A stretch of DNA of 64,000 nt from RBG-16-34-14 sp963727535 (lineage in GTDB: Bacteria; Bacteroidota; Ignavibacteria; Ignavibacteriales; Ignavibacteriaceae), in the NCBI GenBank assembly GCA_963727535.1, contig CAVSGR010000006.1:1495697-1559696 (forward strand), read 5' to 3'. The notes below the pieces were generated by a model. The model had not been told where the DNA came from and did no database searches. It saw nothing but the letters and a program-made list of their open reading frames with translations. Position 1 is the stretch's first letter, and every line of letters starts with the position of its first letter. Below, piece after piece: positions 17,778 through 28,928 of the stretch. Position numbers and translations under genes: made by a program.

Positions 17778-20438
17778 ATGAAAACAACCAAAATTTTTGT
17801 TGCATTCTTATTTGTTATCACAGTTGCTTGTGGATTTAGTTGTGGGGATTCAAACATAAAGTCTATAATGCTAACTTCTGGTAAAAAATCCAATTGGTTA
17901 ATGATAAAAAAAAGTAATATGAAAGGAAATTTATCAGAAGCTTCAAGTCAAAATTATGATATTAAAAATTGGCTCCCTGCTACTGTGCCTGGAACTGTAT
18001 TAAACAGCCTTGTTGAAGATAAGATCCTTCCTGAACCCTACTTTGGATTGAACAATAAAATCAATGAAAATCTCATTCCTGATATAAGCAACGTAGGGCG
18101 GGAATATTATCACTATGTCTTTAGGAAGGAGTTTTTGCTTCCAGATGAAATAAAGAATAAAAATCTTTGGATAAAATTTAACGAGATCAATTATATAGCG
18201 GACATTTGGCTTAACGGAAGAAATATTGGGAAGATGAAAGGAATGTTTAACACAAAAACATTTAACATAAGTAAAGATGTTAAGTTTGATGAACCCAATA
18301 TTTTATTGATTGATGTTGAACCTGTTGAAAATCCCGGCAAACCTGAAGCTTCAATAAATAAAGATAATGTTGTTGTCAAGGAAAACAGAAACGGCGGAGA
18401 CGGAGAGATAGGACGGGACGTTACAATGTTAATGTCTGTCGGGTGGGATTTTACTTTTCCGGATGGAATACGCGATAGAAATACCGGCATCTGGAGAGAC
18501 ATCGAAATTTATTCCACAGGGTCAGTTGATTTAAGAAATATTTTTGTCAAAACCGATCTTAATCTTCCCGACACTACTGTTTCTTTTCAGACAGTTTCTG
18601 TGGATTTAGTTGATGGGTCAAGCGAAACTAAACAGGGAACTCTTGAAATTTTAATTCCGGAATATAATGTTTCTATTTCAAAACAAGTAAAAATTCTACC
18701 GCAAACCGATTCAACTTTTGTCTTTTCTTATGAAGATTATAAATCACTTGTATTTAAAGACCCAAAACTCTGGTGGCCGTTTAATCAAGGTCAGCAGAAT
18801 CTGTCATCAATATCCGTGAAGTTTATCGATGAAGTAGGAGAGATTAGTGATGTGGAAAAAACAAGTTTTGGTATCAGAAAAATTACGAGTGATTTAAATA
18901 GTCCTGACAGTAGCAGAATATTTTATGTTAACGGAAGACGTTTTTTTGTTAGAGGAAGTAATTGGATTCCTGAAGCAATGTTGCGAACTTCTAAACAAAG
19001 AACAAAAACTGAATTGGAGTATACAAAACAAACGGGAATAAACTTTTTAAGACTTTGGGGTGGAGGAATAAGTGAATCCGATTACTTCTTTTCTCTTTGT
19101 GATTCTTTGGGAATTCTTGTATGGCATGAGTTCTGGTTGACAGGCGATACCAAAATTCCAGATGATCCGGAACTTTACAGGCAGAACGTTAGGAGTACAG
19201 TTAAGCGTATACGCAATCATGCTTCTTTAGCTTATTATGTCTCATCTAATGAAAAAAAAGATATAATAGAAATTAAATCGATACTTGATAAACTTGATGG
19301 AACTCGCGGTTATCAACTTGAATCTGAATGCTGTGGTGTTCATGATGGCAGCCCATATAAATATGAAAATCCCATGCAATATTATGATAATACCGCTTCA
19401 TCAAGAGGAAGCAGAATAGATGGTTTCTGTCCTGAATACGGGACACCCTGTTTGCCCACGTTAGAATTTTTACAGGAAATAATGAATAAAAAGGATATAT
19501 ATCCTCCAAACAAAAAAGTTTGGGATTATCTGGACGGTAATGGTTTTCATAATATGACGACAAAATATTTCAACGCTATTTCACAGTACGGGAAACCCAA
19601 AAATATTATAGACTTTGTAGAAAAAGGTGAAATGGTTGGTGCAATTGCTTATAAAGCTCTATGGGAATGCTGGAACTATAATAAATTTGAATACGGCGAT
19701 AGATTTGCAAGTGGAGTTTTATTTTGGTACCACAATAGTCCAATAAAACAAGTGTGTGGTAGAATGTGGGATTGGTCGTTAGAGCCAACTGCAGCTTTTT
19801 ATTCTGTTAAGAATGCTCTTGAGCCTCTGCATATACAATTTGATTATATAAAAAATACAGTTTCAATTATAAATCAATATCCCCGTGACTTTAAGAATTT
19901 AACTGCTGAAGCCGAAGTTTATGATTTCAATAGCGAACTGGTTTATAAAAAGAAAGAATCATTAAGTATTTCTGCCGGTGAAGTAATTAATAATTTATTT
20001 AAAATAGATTTTCCTTCGGACATTACTCAAATTCACTTTATTGTTCTTTATCTAAAGGATATAAATAATAAAGTAGTAAGTAAAAACTTTTACTGGCGTT
20101 CCAACGATAAATATGAAGGACCATGGACCACAACTGGTCCGGCTTATTCGGGTTTTGAGAAGATAAATGAATTACCTAAAACCAAATTAACTATAGACGT
20201 TAAAAAAGAATCATCAAAAAAAATAATTGTAACAGTAAACAACGAGAAAGAACGTATAGCCTTCTTTATAAGACTAAAGGTACTCAATAAAGATAACCAG
20301 TTGGTTAGGCAGGTGATATATGAAGATAACTATTTCAGCTTATTGCCGTATGCTTCCCGGGAAATCAAAATAGATCTTGAATTAACAGGTTTGAAATCAG
20401 GAGATGTAAAAATTGATGTTGAGGGTTTTAACATCTGA
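17778..20438 (+). CDS. GH2 exo-beta-glycosidase (beta-mannosidase-like) lipoprotein
   Basis: Family GH2 retaining exo-enzyme, 886 residues, of the beta-mannosidase/exo-beta-glucosaminidase branch rather than the LacZ branch. A lipobox (GFSCG) makes it a likely lipoprotein. The N-terminal jelly-roll domain contains WLPATVPGTVLNSLVEDKILPEPYFG, a marker of this branch. The immunoglobulin-like domain ends at LWWPFNQGQQNL. The barrel carries FFVRGSNWIPEAML, acid/base E492 in SSNEKK and nucleophile E553 in CPEYGTP. Both catalytic residues are intact. The stop codon is one base before the next gene's ATG, so the two are translationally coupled. With GH5 and GH92 nearby a beta-mannosidase is the simplest guess. 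Confidence 0.87.
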   Translation: MKTTKIFVAFLFVITVACGFSCGDSNIKSIMLTSGKKSNWLMIKKSNMKGNLSEASSQNYDIKNWLPATVPGTVLNSLVEDKILPEPYFGLNNKINENLIPDISNVGREYYHYVFRKEFLLPDEIKNKNLWIKFNEINYIADIWLNGRNIGKMKGMFNTKTFNISKDVKFDEPNILLIDVEPVENPGKPEASINKDNVVVKENRNGGDGEIGRDVTMLMSVGWDFTFPDGIRDRNTGIWRDIEIYSTGSVDLRNIFVKTDLNLPDTTVSFQTVSVDLVDGSSETKQGTLEILIPEYNVSISKQVKILPQTDSTFVFSYEDYKSLVFKDPKLWWPFNQGQQNLSSISVKFIDEVGEISDVEKTSFGIRKITSDLNSPDSSRIFYVNGRRFFVRGSNWIPEAMLRTSKQRTKTELEYTKQTGINFLRLWGGGISESDYFFSLCDSLGILVWHEFWLTGDTKIPDDPELYRQNVRSTVKRIRNHASLAYYVSSNEKKDIIEIKSILDKLDGTRGYQLESECCGVHDGSPYKYENPMQYYDNTASSRGSRIDGFCPEYGTPCLPTLEFLQEIMNKKDIYPPNKKVWDYLDGNGFHNMTTKYFNAISQYGKPKNIIDFVEKGEMVGAIAYKALWECWNYNKFEYGDRFASGVLFWYHNSPIKQVCGRMWDWSLEPTAAFYSVKNALEPLHIQFDYIKNTVSIINQYPRDFKNLTAEAEVYDFNSELVYKKKESLSISAGEVINNLFKIDFPSDITQIHFIVLYLKDINNKVVSKNFYWRSNDKYEGPWTTTGPAYSGFEKINELPKTKLTIDVKKESSKKIIVTVNNEKERIAFFIRLKVLNKDNQLVRQVIYEDNYFSLLPYASREIKIDLELTGLKSGDVKIDVEGFNI

Positions 20439-20439
20439 A

Positions 20440-22539
20440 ATGAAATATAAAATAATATTCTGTTTTCCGATTACTCTTTTTTTATCGATACAAATTTCTA
20501 TCCTTGCCGAGGAAGAAACGTTTAATATAAAAGAAAGTAAGGAAATTGTTGTTGATAATGCTATTCTTAATGACGCTGTTATACAACTATGCTCCAACGA
20601 TTTGGATTCGGCAGTAGTAAGAAACTGTGGCACCATTCCTTCAATTAGATCGACACAAGATATTATTCCAAACAGTATTTGGCTTATTCTTCCCGGCAAT
20701 AAAATTTCTAAAAGACCTGATAGTTTATCAAAATTGCCAGAAGAATCTTTTTTTCTGCAAAAGAGAATAGTTAACGATTCTCCAATTTTAGTAATAACCG
20801 GCGGGAGCATAAGAGGAATTTGTTATGGTGTCTATTATGTAATAGAGCAATTAAGTATAAAGAACTATTCACTTTTTAAGGGAGAAAGCTTTTACAGAAA
20901 TCCTGATTTTAAATTTAGAATGATTACTCAACCATTTGAAGTAACGGGATTTGCCGACGTGGCTTATTTGCCAAAACCTATTATTTCAGAAAAAAAATAT
21001 GGAGCAATGCATCCTTATGATGGTAACGGGTATAGACTTGAAGACGAAGCCCAAAATATTCTTCGTGCCGGTTTAAATATAATTTACTTTGATAGTTATC
21101 CGTTTGCTACAACCTATAGCAGTATTTCAGATACTATTTTTCCAGAAGGTGGTGGTGGCAGAAAACTAGTTGATGAATGCCGCAATAAGTTGAGAGAAGT
21201 AATTTCGGTCGCAAAAAAATATCATCTTAAGGTTTGTGTTTATGGTGATGTGTTCGTTTATCCAAAATCATGTGCAGGTATGGATAAGTGGAAATTACTT
21301 GAATTATCTCTTAACGAAATACTAACCGATTTTCCGGGAATCGATTATGTCATATCGAGGTACGGAGAAAACTACTCATACTTTAATCCATATTTTACTG
21401 GAGCCGGACCGAAAGATGATGAAGAATTAGTAAAAGTAATAGACCTGACTTACGATATAGTTGTAAAAAAATATCATAAAATATTTATTCCCCGTACCTG
21501 GAGCTTAGGCAATGATGTATGGGGTGCGAACCGTAAACTCTATGAATCTATAACCAGCAGAATTAATGCAGACAGCAATATTTATTTTTCAGTCAAAAAC
21601 ACTCAAACAGATTTTTGGAGATATAATAAGTTCAATCCCGACTTAGGTGCCGGCAATAAAAAACAGGCAATTGAATACTTGTGCCAGGACGGATATCATT
21701 TTAAATGTTCAGTTCCTTATTATGAAGTTATACGCATGGCAAGAGGAAGTAAAGAAATTGATTCAGTTGAAACCGGGATGAAAAAAGCAAAAGTGTTAGG
21801 CATAAATTATACCTGGGGGTGGCTTTCAGCGGATGGGTGGTGCGGTCCATATATTAAAAGAGAAGAGTGGCTGAAAGCAAATATTTTTGGATATACTCAT
21901 TTAATGTGGGATGTTAATGAAACTCCTGAGGAGTTAGCCAGACGCTGGGCGTGTATAGAATTCAATGTGCCTTATAATTCTAAAGCAGCCTCCAATATTG
22001 TCGATATTTTATTAACGTCTGAGGATATGATTTTAAAATCAATTTACTTCAAACATTTTAGTTTAAAACATAACGGTTGGGTTCCTGCTCTTATTTGGAC
22101 ACGCGATGATTTGCTTGGCGGCGGAGAGAAATCATACAAGAACCCGGATTGTAAATATTCCAACAGACCTGGAAAACTGAAAGAGATTTTTGATTCTGAA
22201 TATGTGAATGAGGATTGTCTTGAAAAACAACAGGCATTAAAAATAGCAGAACAAATGTTGGTCAAATTTAAAGAAATAGAGCGCGATTTACCTGATAAGA
22301 AGCAAGCTGATGAAGTATATAATACCTTACTTTCCACAAGGTTTCTTATAGCAACAATCTGTTACTACGTTAATGGCATCTTCAGATATTACAACGGGGA
22401 ATATGATAAAGCCTTAAATTATCTTTTGTTGTGGAAAGACACCTGGTACGATTATAATAATAAAATATCATTATTACCCGGAGCACCTTCCCCGATGTTA
22501 GATGGCGGCATGGTCGTAAACATGCAGTGCAGCTATTAA
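20440..22539 (+). CDS. Alpha-glucuronidase-like (GH67-type) protein
   Basis: Secreted protein of 699 residues starting at the ATG one base after the GH2 stop; that start gives a clean signal peptide (residues 1-23), whereas the upstream TTG would not. Residues about 30-130 form the small alpha/beta domain that precedes the barrel in GH67, GH20 and GH89 enzymes (GGSIRGICYGVYYVIEQL). A TIM barrel follows with FKFRMITQPFE, GLNIIYFDSYPF, VCVYGDVFVYP, PGIDYVISRYGENY and IPRTWSLG. The C-terminal helical part (ELARRWACIEFNVPYN) resembles the GH67 tail. I assign it to the GH67/GH115-like group by layout; identity to characterised members looks low, so the substrate and even the family remain open. 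Confidence 0.45.
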   Translation: MKYKIIFCFPITLFLSIQISILAEEETFNIKESKEIVVDNAILNDAVIQLCSNDLDSAVVRNCGTIPSIRSTQDIIPNSIWLILPGNKISKRPDSLSKLPEESFFLQKRIVNDSPILVITGGSIRGICYGVYYVIEQLSIKNYSLFKGESFYRNPDFKFRMITQPFEVTGFADVAYLPKPIISEKKYGAMHPYDGNGYRLEDEAQNILRAGLNIIYFDSYPFATTYSSISDTIFPEGGGGRKLVDECRNKLREVISVAKKYHLKVCVYGDVFVYPKSCAGMDKWKLLELSLNEILTDFPGIDYVISRYGENYSYFNPYFTGAGPKDDEELVKVIDLTYDIVVKKYHKIFIPRTWSLGNDVWGANRKLYESITSRINADSNIYFSVKNTQTDFWRYNKFNPDLGAGNKKQAIEYLCQDGYHFKCSVPYYEVIRMARGSKEIDSVETGMKKAKVLGINYTWGWLSADGWCGPYIKREEWLKANIFGYTHLMWDVNETPEELARRWACIEFNVPYNSKAASNIVDILLTSEDMILKSIYFKHFSLKHNGWVPALIWTRDDLLGGGEKSYKNPDCKYSNRPGKLKEIFDSEYVNEDCLEKQQALKIAEQMLVKFKEIERDLPDKKQADEVYNTLLSTRFLIATICYYVNGIFRYYNGEYDKALNYLLLWKDTWYDYNNKISLLPGAPSPMLDGGMVVNMQCSY

Positions 22540-22575
22540 AGATATCAAACAAAAGGACTTCAAATAGAATACAAA

Positions 22576-25500
22576 ATGGTTAAAAAAATGTTAAAAAAAT
22601 TTTTTACAATTCTGTTTTCTTCATTGCTATTATTTTTTGGTTGCAAAAGTAATAACAATGATAAAGCGGAATTTATAAATAGCAGCACTAATGTAATTGG
22701 CAATCTGGAAGATGGTTTTAGAAATCCCCCGGATTATGCTAAGCCAAGAGTATTTTGGTGGTGGCTTAATTCAATGGTTACCAAGGAAAGCATAACCAGA
22801 GATCTTGAAGAATTAAAAGCAAAGGGATTTGGAGGAGCGCTGATAGTTGATGCAGGTTCATCAAATTATTCAGTCGCCAGGAAAACTGAAGCGGGGCCTG
22901 TATTCGGAAGCCCGGAATGGAAAAAACTTTTTGACTTTGCACTTAAAGAAGCAGATAGGCTCGGTCTGGAATTAAGTTTCAATATTCAAAGTGGATGGAA
23001 TCTTGGCGGACCGACGGTTAAACCGGAAGATGCAATGAAAAAAATTGCGTGGTCGCAAATAGAAGTTACAGGACCGGTACAATTTTCTGATACTCTTCCT
23101 TTACCTAAAGGAGAATATTTTCACGATCTTATAGTTCAGGCATTCCGAATAAAAAAAGAAAATCCTAAACCAGTATCTTTTAAATTGGAGACATAAGACT
23201 CTTAACGATAGATTCAGAGGTTTTGATGTTTATCCTCTTTATGAACTAAGAGAGCAGGCAGATTCTTCAATCAACGATTATGATCTAACGACCGATTCAC
23301 TATTGGATATTTCAAATAACCTGGACACAAATGGAGTTCTCACTTGGTCTGTGCCGCCTGGTGTTTGGACAATACTTAGAATTGGATATGTGCTTACGGG
23401 AGCAGAGGTAAGTACTTCGAGTGACGCTTACAAAGGACTTGCCTTAGATTATCTGAATACAAAAGCATTAAAAAACTTTTTCGCAGAAGTTGTTGACCCC
23501 ATTCTTAAAAGTGCAGGTAATGAAGTTGGAAAGTCATTAAAATATTTAACTACAGATAGTTGGGAAATGGGGCAGGTAAACTGGACAAAAAATTTCCGAA
23601 GTGAGTTTTTAAAACGCCGTGGCTATGATCCTATTCCATATCTTTCTGTTATTACAGGACAAATTGTTGATAACAGGGAAATCTCAAACCGATTCCTTTA
23701 TGATTTTAGAAAAACCGTTAGTGATTGTATTGCAGATAGAATGTATACTGAATTCGGAAAACTGGCTCACGAAAGAGGGTTGTTGTTTCACCCTGAGTCC
23801 GGTGGACCACATGCAGCTCCTATAGATGGACTTAAATGCCTGGGCAGGAACGACATACCTATGGGAGAATATTGGGCTCGTTCAAATACTCACAGGTATA
23901 CAGATGATCAGAGATTGTTTGTTAAACAAAGTGCCAGTGCAGCACATATTTACGGTAAAAGATTTGTTGCCGGGGAAGGACCAACAAGTTTAGGTCCACA
24001 ATGGGAACGATCCCCAAAAGATTTAAAGGGTGTTTTTGATAGAGTTTTATGTGAAGGACTTAATAGAATTTTCTGGCACACATTTACAAGTTCACCTAAA
24101 GAATTTGGTCTGCCAGGAAATGAATATTTTGCCGGAACTCATTTAAATCCCAATACAACTTGGTGGAATCAGTCACAAGGACTAATTAATTACCTGTCGC
24201 GTTCATCATTTTTATTAAGTCAGGGATTATTTCAGGCTGATGTTTGTATCTATTATGGTGATGATGTTCCAAATTTTGTTCTAAGAAAACATATAATAAA
24301 AGATCTTGGTTTTGGATATGATTATGATGAATGTAATGCTGAAGTAATCTTAAACAGAATGTCGGTTAAAGATGGTAAAATATATTTGCCGGATGGAATG
24401 AGTTATTCAATACTCAGACTTCCTGACCGAAAGGCAATAACACTTGAAGTATTGCGAAAGATAGAGCAATTAGTAAAAGATGGGGCTACAATAGTCGGTC
24501 CCAAACCAGGTAAATCAACAGGATTAAAAAATTATCCTGGAACAGATAAAGAAGTTCAAAATATAGCTGATAAATTGTGGGGAAACTGTGATGGTAAAAA
24601 TGTTTTAGAAAATAAATATGGGAAAGGTCGTGTATTTTGGGGAAAATCCATGCGTGACATCCTTTTAGATGATGGCATTCAACCTGACTTTGGTTTTGAT
24701 AGCAGTCAGGACAGCACGGAATTAGAGTACATACATAGAAAAGCAAGTAGTGTTGATATTTATTTTGTTGTTAACCGTCTTGCCCGTCACGGAATTTATG
24801 ATACGAAATACCGTTACTTAACAAATTTGCCGGATAGGTATGAATGGGTTGACTGCCGTTTTCGTGTTACAGGGAAAATACCGGGAATCTGGAACCCTAT
24901 GACTGGTGAGATAGAAAAAGCCGCAGTTTATAAAGTAGAAAATGGGTACACAATTGTTTCAATGCAGCTTGAACCTGAAGGTTCCCGGTTTGTTATTTTC
25001 CGCAATAAGAAAAATGAAAATCATATTGAATCTTTCAGAGAGAATGATTCTTCATTATTTCCAATATCAAATAAGCAGGCAAAAATTTTTCCTCCTGCCC
25101 GGCTAATACGAAAAAATGATTCATTGATGCTGGAAGTTTTTAAGCCAGGCACATATAGTTTTATCAATTCGTTGAAAAAAGAAACATCGATTCAAATAAA
25201 TAATATTCCTTCTGACTATAACTTTACCGGAGATTGGAAAATAGATTTTCCAAAAGGCTGGGGTGCACCTGAAAATAAAACAATCTCAAAACTTGTTTCT
25301 TGGACAGAGTTTAACGAACCGGGGATTAAATATTTTTCCGGCACTGCAGAGTGTAGTAAAATGTTTGTGTTAAGTGAAGCAGATTTGAAAGATAAAAAGC
25401 TTTATCTCGATTTAGGTAATGTTCAGGAATTGGCTGAAATTATAATAAATGGTAAATCCCTTGGAGTGAGCTGGACGCCTCCTTTCAGGAAAGATATTAC

Positions 25501-25711
25501 AAGTTTCGTTCATAGCGGTGAAAATAAATTGGTAGTTCGTGTAACAAACCTTTGGGTAAACAGATTAATTGGTGATCAGTTTTTACCAGAAAATAAAAGA
25601 TATACAAAAACTAACATAATAAAATTTAAAAAAGATGACCCTCTAAGAATTTCAGGGTTGCTTGGACCGGTTAGAATAATTTATTCAAAAATAATTCCGG
25701 TTAATAAATGA
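22576..25711 (+). pseudogene. GH106-type alpha-L-rhamnosidase, one frameshift
   Basis: The two open stretches 22576-23196 and 23180-25711 together make one protein of about 1045 residues of the GH106 group, which removes alpha-L-rhamnose. The N-terminus is a lipoprotein signal (LLLFFGCKS). The hallmark RVFWWWLNSMVTKESITRDLEELKAKG is followed by the barrel (WNLGGPTVKPEDA, then TDSWEMGQVNWT and FHPESGGPH) and by a C-terminal galactose-binding-like sandwich (YLDLGNVQELAEIIINGKSLG). The reading frame shifts near 23173-23190 at TCTTTTAAATTGG; reading the second part as NWRHKTLNDRF restores the family text, so one base is surplus. No other damage is visible, so an active gene with a base-call error is possible. 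Confidence 0.75.
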
Positions 25712-25760
25712 AATCTGGGATATAAGTATTAAATATTTGATAAAGGATTTTTAATCTGAA

Positions 25761-27012
25761 ATGAAAAATAATTTATTCTGGATAATAGTTATTTGTCTCT
25801 CACACTTAATAATTGCTCAGACTAAGTATCTTCCCAAATGGCAGGAAGGTTTTCTTGACATTCATCACATAAATACGGGAAAGGGAAATGCAACCTTTTT
25901 TATCTTGCCGGATGGAACTACCTTGCTTGTTGATATGGGTGATTTTTCTTCTGAGGGTCTAGACCGAAAATCTCCCCCGAATCCAAATGATAGTCTTTCT
26001 CCAGCCCAATGGGTTTATGATTATATCAAAGAATTTCATCCTAAAAAAGATAAAGCAACATTGGATTATGCTTTACTTACGCACTATCACGACGACCACA
26101 TGAGACATTTAAAGAGTGCAGAAAAAACACATCCGCAAGGTAGATATAAATTATCAGGGATTACAGAATTGGGCTCGCTGATAAAAATTGGAACTCTAAT
26201 CGACAGAGGTTTTGATTTACCATTTAATCTGAAAGATACTGAACTGCAGAACAAAATGAATTCTGAATATTCATCTTTAATTAATCGTCTTAAAGAATAT
26301 TGGAAATTCATAGCTTACCAGGAAAAAGTAAATGGTTTACAACATCAAAAAATTATTGTCGGTTCTTCTCAACAGATTCATTTAAAATATCATTCGGATG
26401 ATTTCCCGGATTTTAGGGTTAAAAATCTTTTTGGAGGTGGGGAAATTTCGAATAGCTGGGACAATAAAGTCTCAATTAAGAAATTTAAAAGAAGATGATA
26501 ATCCTCCCGAGAATGATTTATCTATTGGAATCCGGGTGAGTTACGGCAAGTTTGATTATTACACGGGGGGAGATTTACCAGGTGTGGGTCCGAACGGTGA
26601 AAGCGATTTTAACAAGATGGAATCTTTGGTTGCTCCGGTAATTGGTCCCGTTGATGTTGCTACTTTGGATCATCATGGAAACAGGGATTCACAAAATAAA
26701 TATTTTGTCAGAACAATCAGACCGCGGGTTTGGATTGAACAAAGCTGGTCTTCCAATCATCCGGGTGACGATGTATTAAGGCGGATCACAAGCAGAGATC
26801 TTTATCCGGGCGAACGTGATTTATTTACTTATTATATGAGTGAATCAAACAAAAATGTAATCGGGAGAAAAATTAATGAGAGCTATAAATCACTCTCTGG
26901 ACATATTGTAGTAAGGGTATATCCCGGAGGCGGGAAATATGACATATTTATTTTGAATGATAAATCTGAAGATAAATATGTTAAGAAGGTCTTCCATTAC
27001 CAATCGAGATAA
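25761..27012 (+). pseudogene. Secreted metallo-beta-lactamase-fold hydrolase, one frameshift
   Basis: The product is about 415 residues with signal peptide (MKNNLFWIIVICLSHLIIAQ). It starts like a ComEC-type metallo-hydrolase (FLDIHHINTGKGNATFFILPDGTTLLVDMGD), carries the zinc motif H108-Y-H110-D-D112-H113, and later TGGDLPG and TLDHHGNRDS with further metal ligands. The frame shifts near 26455-26475: after NSWDNK the first frame runs into nonsense (IKKFKRR), while a second frame gives SQLRNLKEDDNPPENDLSIGIRVSYG. One surplus base around AATAAAG explains it. It lies between a rhamnosidase and an unassigned six-hairpin protein. Its role in glycan use is unknown; a lactonase, esterase or sulfatase-like task would suit the fold. 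Confidence 0.7.
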
Positions 27013-27037
27013 TTATTAAATCTAATTAGGTAAAAAC

Positions 27038-28915
27038 ATGAAATTTATTTCATCAATACTGTTCTTAACTTTATTATATTCTTTTAATGTTCCGGCACAG
27101 GAAAAAGTCAATCCCAGAAAAGAATACATTGAAACGTTGACCCTTCTTACAAATGCATTACTAACTCTTCAGGTTACTGATCAAACGAGTCCGGATTACG
27201 GAGCTCTGAGATGTAATTTTCACAAGGTGTTCCATACGAGGGCAGCTGAGGCGGTTTTTCCCTTTATGGTAATGTATGATGAAACAGGTAATAGTAAGTA
27301 TCTGAATGCTGCAAAGTCGCTGGGCAATTGGGTTATTAAACAGCAAAATGAAAAAGGTGCCTGGGTAGAAGGAGCGACCAGGTGGACAGGTACTTCAAAC
27401 GATATTCTATTAATGTTGAGCTTGGCTTATCCCTTAATTAAAAAGGATCTTTCTAATAAAGAAAAAGAAAGCTGGAAGTTATCGATTAAAAAAGCTTCTG
27501 ACTATTTAGTAGATTTTATGAATCCATACGTAGCGAGTATCAATTACCTGCCTACAACTGCTGCTGCATTAATGACGGCTAATAAAATTGTCCCGGATAT
27601 AAAATATGTAAAACAAGCAAAACTGTTGGCAGATTGGACGATTAATAGAATGGATGAAGCGGGATTTATCCAGGGTGAAGGAGGCAGGGTTTTTAAGATA
27701 AAATACGGTGTAGACTTATTATATGCTATGGATATGTCTTTATACGGTTTAGAACTTTATGCGAAACTTAATAATGATAAAAAAGTTGAAGATGCTGTAA
27801 AAAAATCTTTGAAAAAGAATTTGAACTTTATTTATCCAAATGGAGCACTTGATGGTTCATGGGGAGTTCGGTGTTATAAATGGACGACTTATGGAAGCAA
27901 AACAGCCGATGGCAGTCAGGTTATTTTCACATTGCTTGCAAATGTGGACAAGAGATATGTTACCGCTTCATTAAAGAATGCGAGATATATACGTACAATG
28001 ATGAAGAATGGATTTCTCGGCTATGGTCCGCACTTCTGGGATTATATGCCCGATAAGCTTTGTATATATCCAACATTTGCAAGAGCAAAAAATTTTGCGA
28101 TGGCTGCATTTTTCAGTGAAGATAAAGAAGTAGAGCTGCCTGAAATTCCTTCTGACATTACCGGTTGGTATAAATATTATCCGACTATAAATACAGTTCT
28201 GGCAAGATCTAAAAATTTTATGATTACAATTTCGGCATATAACTATCATAATTTAACTCACTTTAAAAACGATGAAAACAATCAGGCACCAAAAGGGGGT
28301 GCAGCATGTAACATCTGGCTAAAAGATTTTGGATTTCTTCAAACGTCCAGCCAAACTAAGTATGTTAGAGGAGAACCTGAACACATGCCGGTAATGCCGG
28401 ATACAGTAATATCTTTAACCCCCAGGATTGAGTTTACGAATGAGAACGGGTATTTCACAAATCTATATGAAGGAGATGCACGGATAAAGATTAATAAAAC
28501 TAACGGAGCAGTTGTCGAAGTGACTACGGTTGGTGAACTAAAGAATAAAGATTTTTTAGAAGGTGGTGTGGGATATAAACTGACTCACATTGTTGGTGAC
28601 AATTTTATTGAAAAAGATGTTGAGATTAATTTTCATGATGAAAAACCTGTTGTAAAAATTATTGAGCCGATAGTAAATGCTCCCCAAACTAAAATCAAAA
28701 TTATTTCTCCTAAAAAGGCTTTAATAGAGGGGGAAAAAGTTAATATCCAATTTGAAATTGTTGAAGGTGATTTTAAGCTTAGTGTTGGAGACAAACCAGA
28801 CAATTATTTTTTCCCTTTTCCCTCTATGAAATGTTATCCGCTTCAGATAATTGTTAATCCGCCAACAGATGGATTTATACAGTCTGTTAAGTATAGATTA
28901 TCTTTAGAAAAATAA
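27038..28915 (+). CDS. Unassigned secreted (alpha/alpha)-barrel protein
   Basis: Secreted protein of 625 residues (signal peptide ends at VPAQ). I do not recognise an assigned family. Residues about 30-350 show the alternating helical pattern of an (alpha/alpha) barrel with repeated hairpins: AAEAVFPFMVMYDETGNSKYLNAAKSLGNWVIKQQ, then GAWVEGATRWTGTSNDILLML, LYAMDMSLYGLELYAKL and LDGSWGVRCYKWTTYGSKTADG. Residues from about 370 on look like beta-sandwich. This layout occurs in polysaccharide lyases and unsaturated glucuronyl hydrolases. Conserved-looking Trp, Asp and His residues suggest an enzyme. It starts 25 bases after the metallo-hydrolase and ends 13 bases before GH97, so it belongs to the operon. 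Confidence 0.5.
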   Translation: MKFISSILFLTLLYSFNVPAQEKVNPRKEYIETLTLLTNALLTLQVTDQTSPDYGALRCNFHKVFHTRAAEAVFPFMVMYDETGNSKYLNAAKSLGNWVIKQQNEKGAWVEGATRWTGTSNDILLMLSLAYPLIKKDLSNKEKESWKLSIKKASDYLVDFMNPYVASINYLPTTAAALMTANKIVPDIKYVKQAKLLADWTINRMDEAGFIQGEGGRVFKIKYGVDLLYAMDMSLYGLELYAKLNNDKKVEDAVKKSLKKNLNFIYPNGALDGSWGVRCYKWTTYGSKTADGSQVIFTLLANVDKRYVTASLKNARYIRTMMKNGFLGYGPHFWDYMPDKLCIYPTFARAKNFAMAAFFSEDKEVELPEIPSDITGWYKYYPTINTVLARSKNFMITISAYNYHNLTHFKNDENNQAPKGGAACNIWLKDFGFLQTSSQTKYVRGEPEHMPVMPDTVISLTPRIEFTNENGYFTNLYEGDARIKINKTNGAVVEVTTVGELKNKDFLEGGVGYKLTHIVGDNFIEKDVEINFHDEKPVVKIIEPIVNAPQTKIKIISPKKALIEGEKVNIQFEIVEGDFKLSVGDKPDNYFFPFPSMKCYPLQIIVNPPTDGFIQSVKYRLSLEK

Positions 28916-28928
28916 ATTGGGATAGATT

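Noticed and set aside
20413..20439. Upstream TTG start for the GH67-like gene
   Set aside because: It lies inside the GH2 gene and would put nine extra residues before a clear signal peptide; the ATG at 20440 fits better.
23173..23190. Programmed frameshift in GH106
   Set aside because: TCTTTTAAATTGG is mildly slippery but no following structure was seen, and several other genes in the locus have similar one-base breaks that are not slippery.
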